Assembly: GCA_036015235.1 (NCBI GenBank)
Contig: CP107926.1
Coordinates: 7,005,501-7,069,500 of the forward strand
Source: Streptomyces sp. NBC_00433
GTDB lineage: Bacteria > Actinomycetota > Actinomycetes > Streptomycetales > Streptomycetaceae
Direction: 5' to 3'
Length of the DNA stretch: 64,000 bases
Shown: in pieces, positions 42,531 through 51,060 of the stretch
Numbering within the stretch: the stretch's first letter is position 1
How the letters are laid out: every line of letters starts with the position of its first letter
Position numbers and translations under genes: made by a program
Notes under the pieces: model-generated
Told to the model about the DNA's origin: nothing
The model's database searches: none
What the model saw: the letters and a program-made list of their open reading frames with translations, nothing else

Positions 42531-43661
42531 ATGGAAAAGACCTTGATCGTCACCAATGACTTCCCGCCGCGCCAGGGCGGTATCCAGTCCTTCGTCCACA
42601 GTATGGCGCTGCGCCTCGACCCGGACCGGGTCGTCGTCTACGCCTCGACGTGGAAGGACGGCACCGCGGTCGCGCGGTTCGACGCCGAGCAGCCCTTCCC
42701 GGTCGTCAGGGACCGTACGAAGATGCTGCTGCCGACGCCGAGGGTGACGCGGACCGCGGTGCGGCTGCTGCGGAGTCACGGCTGCTCGTCGGTGTGGTTC
42801 GGGGCGGCGGCACCGCTGGGCCTGATGGCGCCGGCGCTGCGCAAGGCGGGCGCGCTGCGGCTGGTCGGCACCACGCACGGCCACGAGGCGGCCTGGGCGC
42901 AGCTGCCCGCGAGCCGCCAACTGCTGCGCAGGATCGGCGAGGACACCGACACCCTCACCTATCTGGGTGAGTACACCCGTTCCCGTATCGCCTCGGCGCT
43001 GACCGGGCGTGCGGCGGAGCGGATGGTCCAACTGCCGCCGGGCGTCGACGAGAAGACCTTCCACCCGGGGTCGGGCGGTGCGGTCGTACGGGCCAGGCTG
43101 GGGCTGGCGGACCGCCCGGTCGTGGTGTGCGTGTCGCGGCTGGTGCCGCGCAAGGGCCAGGACACGCTGATCCTGGCGATGCCGCGCATCCTGCGGGAGA
43201 AGCCGGACACGGCGCTGCTGATCGTCGGCGGCGGCCCCTACCGCGGCGAGCTGGAGGCGCTCGCCGAGCGCACCGGTGTCGCCGGCTCCGTCCGCTTCAC
43301 CGGGCCGGTGCCCGGGGACGAGCTGCCCGCCCACTTCGGGGCGGGCGACGTCTTCGCGATGCCGTGCAGGACCCGGCGCGGCGGCCTGGACGTGGAAGGC
43401 CTCGGCATCGTCTACCTGGAGGCGTCGGCCACCGGGCTGCCGGTCGTCGCGGGCGACTCGGGCGGCGCCCCCGACGCGGTGCTGGACGGCGAGACCGGCT
43501 GGGTGGTGCGCGGCGGCTCGCCCGAGCAGTCCGCCGAGCGCATCCTGGCCCTGCTGCGGGACGCCGACCTGCGCCGCCGGATGGGCGAGCGCGGGCGGGC
43601 CTGGGTGGAGGAGTCCTGGCGCTGGGACCTGCTGGCCCGGCGGCTGCGCGACCTGCTCTGA
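42531..43661 (+). CDS. pimB: GDP-mannose-dependent alpha-(1-6)-phosphatidylinositol monomannoside mannosyltransferase, PimB-like
   Basis: 376 residues, GT4/GT-B fold. It matches mycobacterial PimB' (Rv2188c) block by block: LIVTNDFPPRQGGIQSF, VWFGAAAPL, STHGHE-like TTHGHEAAW, YLPPGVD-like QLPPGVD, VCVSRLVPRKGQDTL and FAMPCRTRRGGLDVEGLG. It adds the second mannose to phosphatidylinositol monomannoside on the inner membrane face. TAATCT (42517-42522) lies 8 nt before the ATG. It is divergent from the GT87 gene with a 99-bp shared gap. Confidence 0.9.
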   Translation: MEKTLIVTNDFPPRQGGIQSFVHSMALRLDPDRVVVYASTWKDGTAVARFDAEQPFPVVRDRTKMLLPTPRVTRTAVRLLRSHGCSSVWFGAAAPLGLMAPALRKAGALRLVGTTHGHEAAWAQLPASRQLLRRIGEDTDTLTYLGEYTRSRIASALTGRAAERMVQLPPGVDEKTFHPGSGGAVVRARLGLADRPVVVCVSRLVPRKGQDTLILAMPRILREKPDTALLIVGGGPYRGELEALAERTGVAGSVRFTGPVPGDELPAHFGAGDVFAMPCRTRRGGLDVEGLGIVYLEASATGLPVVAGDSGGAPDAVLDGETGWVVRGGSPEQSAERILALLRDADLRRRMGERGRAWVEESWRWDLLARRLRDLL

Positions 43662-43698
43662 GCCTCCGGGCCGGGCGGCCTCCGCGGGGGCGGGGGCC

Positions 43699-44445
43699 TC
43701 AGGCCTTGGGGATACGCAGCGCGGCCAGCACCGGCAGGTGGTCGGTGGCCGTGTAGAGGTCGATGGCGGTGACGCCGGCGACCCGCTCGGGCACCCCGCA
43801 GCCCAGCACCTCGACCGGCTTGGTCGTGAAGACCGCGTCGATCCGCTGGAAGGGCGCCTGGGTGTTGGTGACCTCGCCGCCCCACGGGGCGACGGCGAAG
43901 CCGTCCTGGAGGTGGGCGGCGATACGGGCGAAGCCGGGGCGGTCGGGCGGCTCGTTGAAGTCGCCGCCGACCACCACGTTCGGTTCGCCCATCGCGGCCA
44001 CCCGGTCCAGCAGCAGCCCGGCCTGTTCGTAGCGCTCGGCCGGGCTGAGGCTGAGGTGGGTGCTGATCACGCCGAGCCTGGCACCGCCGATCCGCAGCAC
44101 CGCGGTGGCGAACCCCCGCTGGTGCAGCGGCGGACGGTGCGGCAGCAGGACGTCCTCGGTGCGCTCCACATGGGCCCGCAGCGAGGACAGGATCATCGGT
44201 CCCGCCGCGGTGGCGCCGCCGGTCACATGGACCAGACCGGTGGACTGGGCGAGGCGGGCCGCGGCCTTACGCCATCGGAAGAACCGCGGAGCCTCTTGGA
44301 CCAGGACGAGATCGGGGGCGCAGGCTCGGATCACCCGGGCCAGCGCCGTCGTGTCGTCCCGCATCGAGCGGATGTTGTAGCTGAGCACGCGTACGACCGC
44401 CGAGGACGGCTCGGTGCTTGAACCCGGCAGATCCTCCACGGTCAT
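43699..44445 (-). CDS. endonuclease/exonuclease/phosphatase family protein
   Basis: 248 residues. The EEP fold motifs are VLSYNIRSMRDD, LVLVQEAPR, ISTHLSLSPAER, VVGGDFNEPPD and TDHLPVLAALR, giving the Asn, Glu, Asp-x-Asn and Asp-His metal and catalytic residues. The substrate could be a phosphodiester in nucleic acid or lipid; there is no signal peptide. ATG at 44443-44445. It begins only 5 nt after the glkA stop, so it is in the glkA operon. Confidence 0.88.
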   Translation of the reverse strand: MTVEDLPGSSTEPSSAVVRVLSYNIRSMRDDTTALARVIRACAPDLVLVQEAPRFFRWRKAAARLAQSTGLVHVTGGATAAGPMILSSLRAHVERTEDVLLPHRPPLHQRGFATAVLRIGGARLGVISTHLSLSPAERYEQAGLLLDRVAAMGEPNVVVGGDFNEPPDRPGFARIAAHLQDGFAVAPWGGEVTNTQAPFQRIDAVFTTKPVEVLGCGVPERVAGVTAIDLYTATDHLPVLAALRIPKA

Positions 44446-44450
44446 TCGCC

Positions 44451-45392
44451 TCAGCCCTGTCGTGCCAGGTCGGCGGCCCCGACCAGCCCCGCCTTGCCGC
44501 CGAGCTGCGCGGCGAGGACCTGGGCGTGCGGACGCCACTCCCCGCCGATCAGCCAGCGCCGGAAGGACTTGCGGATCGGGTCGAGGACCAGTTCGCCCTC
44601 GTCGGCCACGCCGCCGCCGACGATGAAGGCGGACGGGTCGAAGAGCGACGCCAGGTCGGCGAGGCCCGCACCGGCCCAGCGGGCCAGTTCACGGAAGGAG
44701 TCGACGGCGACCGGGTCGCCCTGCCGGGCGGCGGCGCTGATGTGCCGGCCCTCGATGCCTTCCACGGTCCCGTCGCCCAGTGCGAGCAGGGTCTCGGCAT
44801 TCTCCGGGGTGGCGTTGGCCCGCTGCTTGGCGTAGCGGACCAGGGCGCGCCCGGAGGCGTACTGCTCCCAGCAGCCCTGGCTGCCGCAGCCGCACAGCAG
44901 ACCGTCGGGCACCACCCGGATGTGCCCGAACTCCGCCGCGACGCCGAACCTGCCGCGGCGCAGCTTGTTGCCGATGATGATGCCGCCGCCGAGGCCGGTG
45001 CCGAGCGTGATGCAGATCACATCGGAATGGCCCTGTCCGGCACCGAAGCGATACTCGCCCCATGCCGCCGCGTTCGCGTCGTTCTCCACGACGACGGGGA
45101 GTCCGACGCGCTGCTCGACCTTGTCCTTCAGTGCCTCGTGCCGCCAGTTGATGTTGGGCGCGAACAGCACGGTGGCACGCTTGTCGTCGACGTAGCCGGC
45201 GGCGCCGATGCCGACGGCTTCGATCGTGTGACCGGCGCTGACCTGGCGCACCGCCTCCACGATCGCGTCCACGATGCCTTCGGGAGTCGGCGGCGTCGGC
45301 ACCTTGACGGTCTCAAGAATCGAGCCTTCCTCGTCGACCACTCCGGCCGCGATTTTGGTGCCGCCGATGTCGACGCCGATGGTGAGTCCCAT
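44451..45392 (-). CDS. glkA: ROK-family glucokinase GlkA
   Basis: 313 residues, nearly identical to S. coelicolor and S. griseus GlkA. ATP motif GVDIGGTK, catalytic Asp105 (VENDANAAAWGEY), and the ROK zinc site His157, Cys167, Cys169 and Cys174 (GLLCGCGSQGCWEQY). It phosphorylates glucose. In streptomycetes GlkA is also central to glucose repression. ATG at 45390-45392. It is followed by the EEP gene and preceded, 54 bp upstream, by a small conserved gene. Confidence 0.97.
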   Translation of the reverse strand: MGLTIGVDIGGTKIAAGVVDEEGSILETVKVPTPPTPEGIVDAIVEAVRQVSAGHTIEAVGIGAAGYVDDKRATVLFAPNINWRHEALKDKVEQRVGLPVVVENDANAAAWGEYRFGAGQGHSDVICITLGTGLGGGIIIGNKLRRGRFGVAAEFGHIRVVPDGLLCGCGSQGCWEQYASGRALVRYAKQRANATPENAETLLALGDGTVEGIEGRHISAAARQGDPVAVDSFRELARWAGAGLADLASLFDPSAFIVGGGVADEGELVLDPIRKSFRRWLIGGEWRPHAQVLAAQLGGKAGLVGAADLARQG

Positions 45393-45446
45393 GTGTCCCT
45401 CAGTTTTCGGTCGATCCCCGCTAAGAGAACCGTACCGGAGAGGGGG

Positions 45447-45845
45447 TCAGTCGAGGTCGATGTGTTCAGCCGTTGAACGCGACGAGGTCCCGCCCGAGGT
45501 CCAGCGGGATTCCGCTCCTGCCACTGCGGACCGGTATGCCGCCAGCAATTCGGCCCCCGCGGCCGTCAGGTGGTCGAAGACGTCCGGATTCCGCTCCTTG
45601 ATGGGTTCGACAACAGAACGCACCTGGGACAGGACGCCTTGCGCGGCGAGCTGCACCGCGGGATTGCGCAGCGCGGCCAGCCGGTCGCCGACCGCGTCGC
45701 CGACCGCCTCCGCGAAACGCCGCAGCTCCTCGGCGGCGCCGGCCTGGCCCGCCTGTTCGCGCCGCCTGGCGTGCTCGGCCGCGATGTCCTCGGCACTGGC
45801 CTTCGCCCACGCGTCGGCGTCGGGACGGTCGGTGGCTTCGCTCAT
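45447..45845 (-). CDS. conserved hypothetical protein (DUF5304-like) upstream of glkA
   Basis: 132 residues, hydrophilic and helical, with HARRREQAGQAGAAEELRRF and a core FAEAVGDAVGDRLAALRNPAV. No membrane segment. From position it corresponds to SCO2127 of S. coelicolor, which has been linked to glucose repression; I am confident of the position but not of equivalence. ATG at 45843-45845. Minus-strand run with the ArsA-like gene upstream and glkA downstream. Confidence 0.75.
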   Translation of the reverse strand: MSEATDRPDADAWAKASAEDIAAEHARRREQAGQAGAAEELRRFAEAVGDAVGDRLAALRNPAVQLAAQGVLSQVRSVVEPIKERNPDVFDHLTAAGAELLAAYRSAVAGAESRWTSGGTSSRSTAEHIDLD

Positions 45846-45927
45846 GATCGGCTCCAAACGGGCGCGGCAGCTCGGGCGTCAGCCCTCGACTCCCGACGGT
45901 ACCCGAACCGGGCCCGGGAGCGGCCGG

Positions 45928-47085
45928 TCAGCGCGGCCAGAGTCCGGGGTCGGGCGTGAACCGCACCCGCAGCGCCCCGTCGCGCAGCGCGGCACCCTCC
46001 ACGGTGCAGCGCCGCAGCGCCGAAGGCAGCGGCAGGATCCGCCGGAAGCCCCCGGCGTCCACGACGAGTTCGTCGCCGCGCCGCACCAGGTCGAGACCGT
46101 CCTTGGTCGCCCCGGGCAGCGGCAGCGACCATACGAAGTGGCCCTCGTCACGCAGCCGGTCCTCCACGGTCCACGGGTCGCCGCCGGCCGCGGGAGCCGC
46201 GTCGTAAGGCACCGCGAGCGCCTCCTCGGGGCCCTGCGGCTCCCGTCCCAGGTGCGGCAGTTCGTGGAGGGAGGTGCCGTCGGCCGCGCAGACCTCCGCC
46301 AGCGCCTTGAGATGGGCCTGCTGGGTGCCGGAAAGGGCGGCCAGGAAGGGGTCGGCCGCGTCGGTGGGCAGCAGCCGGTTGGCGACGACCGACGCCGGGC
46401 CCAGGCCGTGCAGCGCCAGGCCGGTCCGCGCGGTGCGGAGGACCTCCGCGGCGTGGGCGCCCGGTTCCACCACGACCGTCACCGACGTGCCCGGATGCTC
46501 GATCACCGCCTGGACGGCGGCCAGTTCGCGGTCCGCGCGGGCGGCCGCCTCGTACGCCCACTCGGTGGGCATCGGCACCCCGGCCAACTGGGCCAGCACG
46601 GGCCGCAGCGCGCGGGCCGCCTGCCGGTCGGCGGGCAGCAACCGGAAGAGGTAGCGCCGCAGTTGACCCGGCAGCGCCAGCAGCCCCACCGCCTCGCGCA
46701 CCGGCGGCAGGTCGACGACGGCCAGCTCCCACGTGCCGTCGTGGGCCGCGCGCACCGCCCGCAGCAGCGCCAGCGCCTCCGCGCCCGGCAGCGGCGTCAG
46801 CTCCTCCGGGTCCAGCGGCGCCGCGCCGAGCAGCGCCAGCAGGGTGCCGCCCCGGCTCTGCAGGTCGAGCAGCGCGTCCTGGAAGGCGGCGCCGGGGTCG
46901 ATCGAGGCGACGCCGAGCCCGGGGACGGTGCCGGACAGCGCGGCGGCGGCCTCCCTGTCGTAGGTCAGCAGCAGGGTGCGGGTGCCGGCCGCGGCCGCCG
47001 CGGCCGCCGTGGCGGCCGCGACCGTGGTGCGGCCCGCGCCGCCCGCGCCGGTGATCAGGACGGTGCGAGCGGGAGCTGCCGGCAT
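45928..47085 (-). CDS. ArsA/GET3-like P-loop ATPase homologue with altered Walker A
   Basis: 385 residues. Overall layout follows the ArsA/TRC40 family: N-terminal nucleotide loop, LAVVDLPPVREAVGLLALPG (switch-like), and a C-terminal beta-rich module (WSLPLPGATKDGLDLVRRGDELVV) typical of actinobacterial members. The loop reads GAGGAGRTT (13-21), whereas ArsA has GKGGVGKTT, so both lysines are replaced (Ala14, Arg19). ATP hydrolysis is therefore doubtful. The ATG at 47083-47085 overlaps the TGA of the SRPBCC gene (TGATG), so the two are coupled. Confidence 0.82.
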   Translation of the reverse strand: MPAAPARTVLITGAGGAGRTTVAAATAAAAAAAGTRTLLLTYDREAAAALSGTVPGLGVASIDPGAAFQDALLDLQSRGGTLLALLGAAPLDPEELTPLPGAEALALLRAVRAAHDGTWELAVVDLPPVREAVGLLALPGQLRRYLFRLLPADRQAARALRPVLAQLAGVPMPTEWAYEAAARADRELAAVQAVIEHPGTSVTVVVEPGAHAAEVLRTARTGLALHGLGPASVVANRLLPTDAADPFLAALSGTQQAHLKALAEVCAADGTSLHELPHLGREPQGPEEALAVPYDAAPAAGGDPWTVEDRLRDEGHFVWSLPLPGATKDGLDLVRRGDELVVDAGGFRRILPLPSALRRCTVEGAALRDGALRVRFTPDPGLWPR

Positions 47086-47567
47086 CAGCCGGCGGTCTCG
47101 GCGTCGGCCTCGCCGGCGGCTTTCTCGGGCGCCGCCTCGACCCGCTTCTTCAACCCGGCGAGCGCCCGGTCGATGATGACCTTCTCGGCCTTGCGCTTGA
47201 TCATGCCGAGCATCGGGATCTTGACGTCCACCGTGAGCTGGTAGGTGACCTCGGTGCGCCGCCCGCCGTCCAGCGCGGCGAGCGCGTAGGAGCCGTCGAG
47301 GGTGCGCAGCATCTGCGACCTGACCAGCGACCAGCGCACCTCGTCCGGGCTGATCCAGGTGTAGGCCAGGGTGTGGTCGTCCTTGATCGCGCCGGCGTCG
47401 AGCAGCAGCCGCACCTGCTGGGCGCGGCCGTCCTCGTCGCGGGAGAGGACCTCGGCCTCCTTGACCTCGCCGGTCCACTCCGGGTAGCGGTCGAAGTCGG
47501 CGATGACGCCCATGACGGCGGTCGGGGCCGCCTCGATCGTGATGCTCGACCGTGTGTGTTCCGCCAT
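47085..47567 (-). CDS. SRPBCC family (polyketide cyclase/START-like) protein
   Basis: 160 residues. Begins MAEHTRSSITIEAAPTAVM and continues VIADFDRYPEWTGEVKEAEV, the classic start of the coenzyme-Q-binding/START-like SRPBCC fold with a hydrophobic ligand pocket. An alpha-helical Lys/Glu tail follows. It probably carries or senses a lipid. Translational coupling to the ArsA-like gene implies a common task, perhaps membrane protein or lipid handling. ATG at 47565-47567. Confidence 0.88.
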   Translation of the reverse strand: MAEHTRSSITIEAAPTAVMGVIADFDRYPEWTGEVKEAEVLSRDEDGRAQQVRLLLDAGAIKDDHTLAYTWISPDEVRWSLVRSQMLRTLDGSYALAALDGGRRTEVTYQLTVDVKIPMLGMIKRKAEKVIIDRALAGLKKRVEAAPEKAAGEADAETAG

Positions 47568-47689
47568 CGCCGTGGCCCTCCGGACTACTGGTGCAGGATG
47601 CTGCGTGAAGTGTGCTGAGGAGTGTGCTGAGAGGCTATCGCGCCCAGGTGGCAGGGCCGTCACCATGCGGGGGCGGTTCGCCTCGTGCC

Positions 47690-48451
47690 TCACCACTCCA
47701 GCACCCACGGGGTGCGGGTGTGGTTGAAGTGGCCGACGTTGACGCATTCGGTGCGGCCGATGCGGGTGCGGGCGACCAGCGGCTGGTGGACGTGGCCGAA
47801 GAGCGCGTATTTCGGCTGCACCGTCCGGACCGCGTCGAGCAGTGCCTGGCTGCCGCGCTCGAACCGGCGGGCGGCGGTGTCGTAGCACAGCTCGGGAACA
47901 GCCGGCGGGATGTGCGAGCACAGCACGTCGACCGGGCCGAGGGCGGCGACCTTGGCCGCGTATTCCTCCTCACCGACCTCGTAGGGCGTGCGCATCGGGG
48001 TGCGCAGGCCGCCGCCGACGAAGCCGAAGACCCGGCCGCCGATCTCCGCGGTGGTGCCGTCCAGCACGGTGGTGCCGGGGCCGGCGTACTCGTACCACAG
48101 GTCGGGGACGTCGACATTGCCGTAGGTGGCGTAGGTCGGGGTCGGGAAGGCGGCGAAGAGCTCGGCGTACTGCTTGCGCACCGCGGCCTCGATGGCCCCG
48201 TGCCGGTCGATGCCCGACCAGAGCTGGGCGTCGAACCTGCGGGCGTCGTCGAAGCGGCGGGCGGTGCGCAACTCGACCATCCGGTCGGCGTTCTCGACGC
48301 CGAAGAGGTCGGGGAAGATGCCCCGGGAATGGTCGGCGTAGTCCAGGAAGAGGATCAGGTCGCCGAGGCAGACCAGCGCGTCGGCACCCTGGCCGGCCCG
48401 GGCCAGCGCCTCGGCCGCACCATGCACGTCACTCACCACATGCACCCGCAT
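47690..48451 (-). CDS. calcineurin-like metallophosphoesterase
   Basis: 253 residues. Metal-binding motifs VVSDVHG, CLGDLILFLDYADH, YGNVD (Val in place of the common His of GNHD), LCSHIPP and FGHVHQPLV are in order. No signal peptide, so it is cytosolic. Substrate unknown. TATAAA (minus strand 48460-48465) lies 8 nt before the ATG at 48449-48451 with no SD, so the gene is probably leaderless. Divergent from the acyl-CoA synthetase gene. Confidence 0.88.
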   Translation of the reverse strand: MRVHVVSDVHGAAEALARAGQGADALVCLGDLILFLDYADHSRGIFPDLFGVENADRMVELRTARRFDDARRFDAQLWSGIDRHGAIEAAVRKQYAELFAAFPTPTYATYGNVDVPDLWYEYAGPGTTVLDGTTAEIGGRVFGFVGGGLRTPMRTPYEVGEEEYAAKVAALGPVDVLCSHIPPAVPELCYDTAARRFERGSQALLDAVRTVQPKYALFGHVHQPLVARTRIGRTECVNVGHFNHTRTPWVLEW

Positions 48452-48605
48452 GCGGTCACTTTATAGCGCCCCGCGCAGGCCGCCCCGCTCGCGGGTCACC
48501 TGTGGATCGGCGGGGCGTTGGTCTAGTCTTCCGGGCATCGGTGCCCCCGCCCCTCACGGTGTGTGATGCTTAAAACATCTTGTCGTGCCCCCTATCGCCG
48601 GAGCT

Positions 48606-48619
48606 TTACCGATGGGTAA
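48606..48619. promoter_or_regulatory. TetR-like palindrome upstream of the acyl-CoA synthetase
   Basis: TTACCGATGGGTAA is a palindrome with 5-bp arms TTACC/GGTAA and a 4-nt spacer, 63 bp before the TTG start. Its form resembles operators of TetR-type fatty-acid regulators. A -10-like TAGTCT lies further upstream (near 48523). Confidence 0.4.
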
Positions 48620-48681
48620 CGTCCAGCCCGTCCATCACCTTCCCTCCGGGTGCGCCGTGGCACCGATGAGGAGCAGTCGCC

Positions 48682-50478
48682 TTGCGTGAGTTCAGCCTTC
48701 CGGCCCTGTACGAGGTCCCCGCTGACGGGAATCTGACGGACCTGATCCGCCGCAACGCCGCCCAGCACCCGGACACCCCCGTCATCGGCCGCAAGGATTC
48801 CGCCGGCCACTGGCAGGACATCACCGCGACCCGCTTCCTCGCCGAGGTGCGGGCCGCCGCCCGCGGGCTGATCGCCGAGGGCGTGCAGCCCGGCGACCGC
48901 GTCGCCCTGATGTCCAGGACCCGCTACGAGTGGACGCTGCTCGACTTCGCCGTCTGGAGCGCCGGCGCGGTCACCGTGCCGGTCTACGAGACGTCCTCGG
49001 CCTCCCAGCTCGAATGGATCCTCGCCGACTCCGGCGCCGTCGCCGTGGTCGTGGAGTCCGGCCCGCACGAGCGGGCGGTGGAGTCCGTACGCGAGCGGCT
49101 GCCGCAGCTCAAGCACGTCTGGCGGATCGACACCGGCGCGGTCGACGCGCTGGTCGCCGCCGGCGGCGACATCTCCGACGCGGTGCTCGACGAGCGCGGC
49201 GCCGCCGCGAACGCCGACTCGCCCGCGACCATCGTCTACACCTCGGGCACCACCGGCCGCCCCAAAGGCTGCGTGCTCAGCCACCGCAGCTTCTTCGCCG
49301 AGTGCGGCAACGTCCTCGAACGCCTCGCCCCGCTCTTCCGCACCGGCGAGTCCTCGGTGCTGCTCTTCCTGCCGCTCGCCCACGTCTTCGGCCGGCTCAT
49401 CGAGGTCGCCGCCGTGATGGCGCCGGTCAGGCTCGGCCACGTGCCCGACATCAAGCACCTCACCGACGACCTCCAGGGCTTCAGGCCCACCCTGATCCTC
49501 GGGGTGCCGCGGGTCTTCGAGAAGGTCTACAACACCGCGCGGGCCACCGCCCAGGCCGGCGGCAAGGGCAAGGTCTTCGACAAGGCCGCGGCCACCGCGA
49601 TCGACTACAGCCGCGCCCTGGACACCCCCGCCGGCCCCTCGGTCCGGCTGCGCCTCACCCACAAGGTCTTCGACCGGCTCGTCTATGCCAAGCTGCGGGC
49701 GGTGCTCGGCGGCCGGGCCACCCACGCCGTCTCCGGCGGCGCCCCGCTCGGCGAGCGCCTCGGCCACTTCTACCGCGGCATCGGCTTCACCGTCCTGGAG
49801 GGCTACGGCCTCACCGAGTCGTGCGCGGCCACCGCCTTCAACCCGTGGGACCGCACCAAGATCGGCACCGTCGGCCAGCCGCTGCCCGGCTCCACGATCC
49901 GCATCGCCGGCGACGGCGAGGTGCTGCTCTACGGCGAGCACCTCTTCACCGGCTACTGGAACAACGAGCCCGCCACCGCCGAGGCCATGGCCGACGGCTG
50001 GTTCCACACCGGTGACATCGGCGCGCTGGACGAGGACGGCTACCTGTCCATCACCGGCCGCAAGAAGGAGATCATCGTCACCGCAGGCGGCAAGAACGTC
50101 GCGCCCGCGGTGATGGAGGACCGCATCAGGGCCGACGCGCTGGTCGCCGAGTGCATGGTCGTCGGCGACGCCCGCCCCTTCGTGGCCGCGCTGATCACCC
50201 TGGACGAGGAATTCCTGCCCCAATGGGCCGCCCAGCACGGCAAGACGGGCAGCACCGCCGCCCAACTGGCAGCCGACCCCGACCTGCTGGCCGCGATCCA
50301 GCACGCGGTGGACGAGGGCAACACGGCGGTCTCGCAGGCCGAGTCGGTACGCAAGTTCCGCGTCCTCCCGGCGCAGTTCACCGAAGAGTCCGGGCACCTG
50401 ACACCGTCGCTGAAGCTCAAGCGCAACGTGGTGCTCGCCGACTACGCGGCCGACGTCGAGGCGCTCTACATCCGCTGA
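48682..50478 (+). CDS. long-chain acyl-CoA synthetase (AMP-forming)
   Basis: 598 residues, full length for the FadD15-like family. AMP motif VYTSGTTGRPKG, then LEGYGLTESCAATAFN, DGWFHTGDIGALDEDGYL and TGRKKEIIVTAGGKNVAP. It activates long-chain fatty acids to CoA thioesters through acyl-AMP in the cytosol. Start is TTG at 48682-48684 (LREFSLPALYEVP), supported by GAGGAG 8 nt upstream. A palindromic operator candidate sits in its leader. Convergent with the next gene. Confidence 0.93.
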   Translation: MREFSLPALYEVPADGNLTDLIRRNAAQHPDTPVIGRKDSAGHWQDITATRFLAEVRAAARGLIAEGVQPGDRVALMSRTRYEWTLLDFAVWSAGAVTVPVYETSSASQLEWILADSGAVAVVVESGPHERAVESVRERLPQLKHVWRIDTGAVDALVAAGGDISDAVLDERGAAANADSPATIVYTSGTTGRPKGCVLSHRSFFAECGNVLERLAPLFRTGESSVLLFLPLAHVFGRLIEVAAVMAPVRLGHVPDIKHLTDDLQGFRPTLILGVPRVFEKVYNTARATAQAGGKGKVFDKAAATAIDYSRALDTPAGPSVRLRLTHKVFDRLVYAKLRAVLGGRATHAVSGGAPLGERLGHFYRGIGFTVLEGYGLTESCAATAFNPWDRTKIGTVGQPLPGSTIRIAGDGEVLLYGEHLFTGYWNNEPATAEAMADGWFHTGDIGALDEDGYLSITGRKKEIIVTAGGKNVAPAVMEDRIRADALVAECMVVGDARPFVAALITLDEEFLPQWAAQHGKTGSTAAQLAADPDLLAAIQHAVDEGNTAVSQAESVRKFRVLPAQFTEESGHLTPSLKLKRNVVLADYAADVEALYIR

Positions 50479-50517
50479 GCCCGCCCGGGGCCCCCGGGCC
50501 GACCCCTGCGGCGCCCG

Positions 50518-51060
50518 TCAGACGACGGCGCCGCGGCCGGGATCGTCGTCGTCGTCCTCGTCACCCGTGCGCATCCGCGCCACCAGCGTGGCGAAGCCGC
50601 CGAGGAAGCCGCCGACACCCACCGTGACCGCCCACCAGGTCAGTTCGACCTGGAGAAGCACGAACGCGAGCAGCAGCAGCGGGCCGCCGAGCACCGCGAT
50701 CCAGGCGAATTTCGTCGTCACGTCCGCATCCGGCAGCGGCGGCGGCTCGGGCGGCACGAAATGCGCCTCCTCGTCGTCGTCGGCCAGTTCGTAGTCCCGC
50801 GGACCGCTGATCACCGGGTGGATCACGATCGTGCGGTCCGCGGGCGGCGGCGCCGTACTGACCGCCGCCGGATCCGTCGGGTCGGGATCGGCCGGCGGCA
50901 GCGGGACGTTCTCCACCTCGGGCCATGCCGCGGCCGTGGCCGGCTCCGGGTCGTTGTCGTAGCCGGCGATCAGCGCGGCCCAGGCCGCCTCCTCGTCCAG
51001 CGGCGGGCGGGGCGGCTCGTCCTCGCTCGGGGCGGTGCCCTCGTCCTCGCGGTCAGCCAC
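50518..51060 (-). CDS. two-helix membrane protein, function unknown
   Basis: 180 residues. An acidic, proline-rich cytoplasmic part (1-115) is followed by two membrane helices (FAWIAVLGGPLLLLAFVLL and WWAVTVGVGGFLGGFATLVA) and an Asp-rich tail. I recognise no family. GTG at 51058-51060 overlaps the TGA of the upstream hydrolase gene, so it is translationally coupled to it. Convergent with the acyl-CoA synthetase; a small inverted repeat (50483-50499) lies between them. Confidence 0.75.
   Translation of the reverse strand: MADREDEGTAPSEDEPPRPPLDEEAAWAALIAGYDNDPEPATAAAWPEVENVPLPPADPDPTDPAAVSTAPPPADRTIVIHPVISGPRDYELADDDEEAHFVPPEPPPLPDADVTTKFAWIAVLGGPLLLLAFVLLQVELTWWAVTVGVGGFLGGFATLVARMRTGDEDDDDDPGRGAVV

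Noticed and set aside
42432..43334. Upstream extension of the GT87 frame on the minus strand
   Set aside because: It would run through pimB antisense; the protein family begins at the ATG at 42431.
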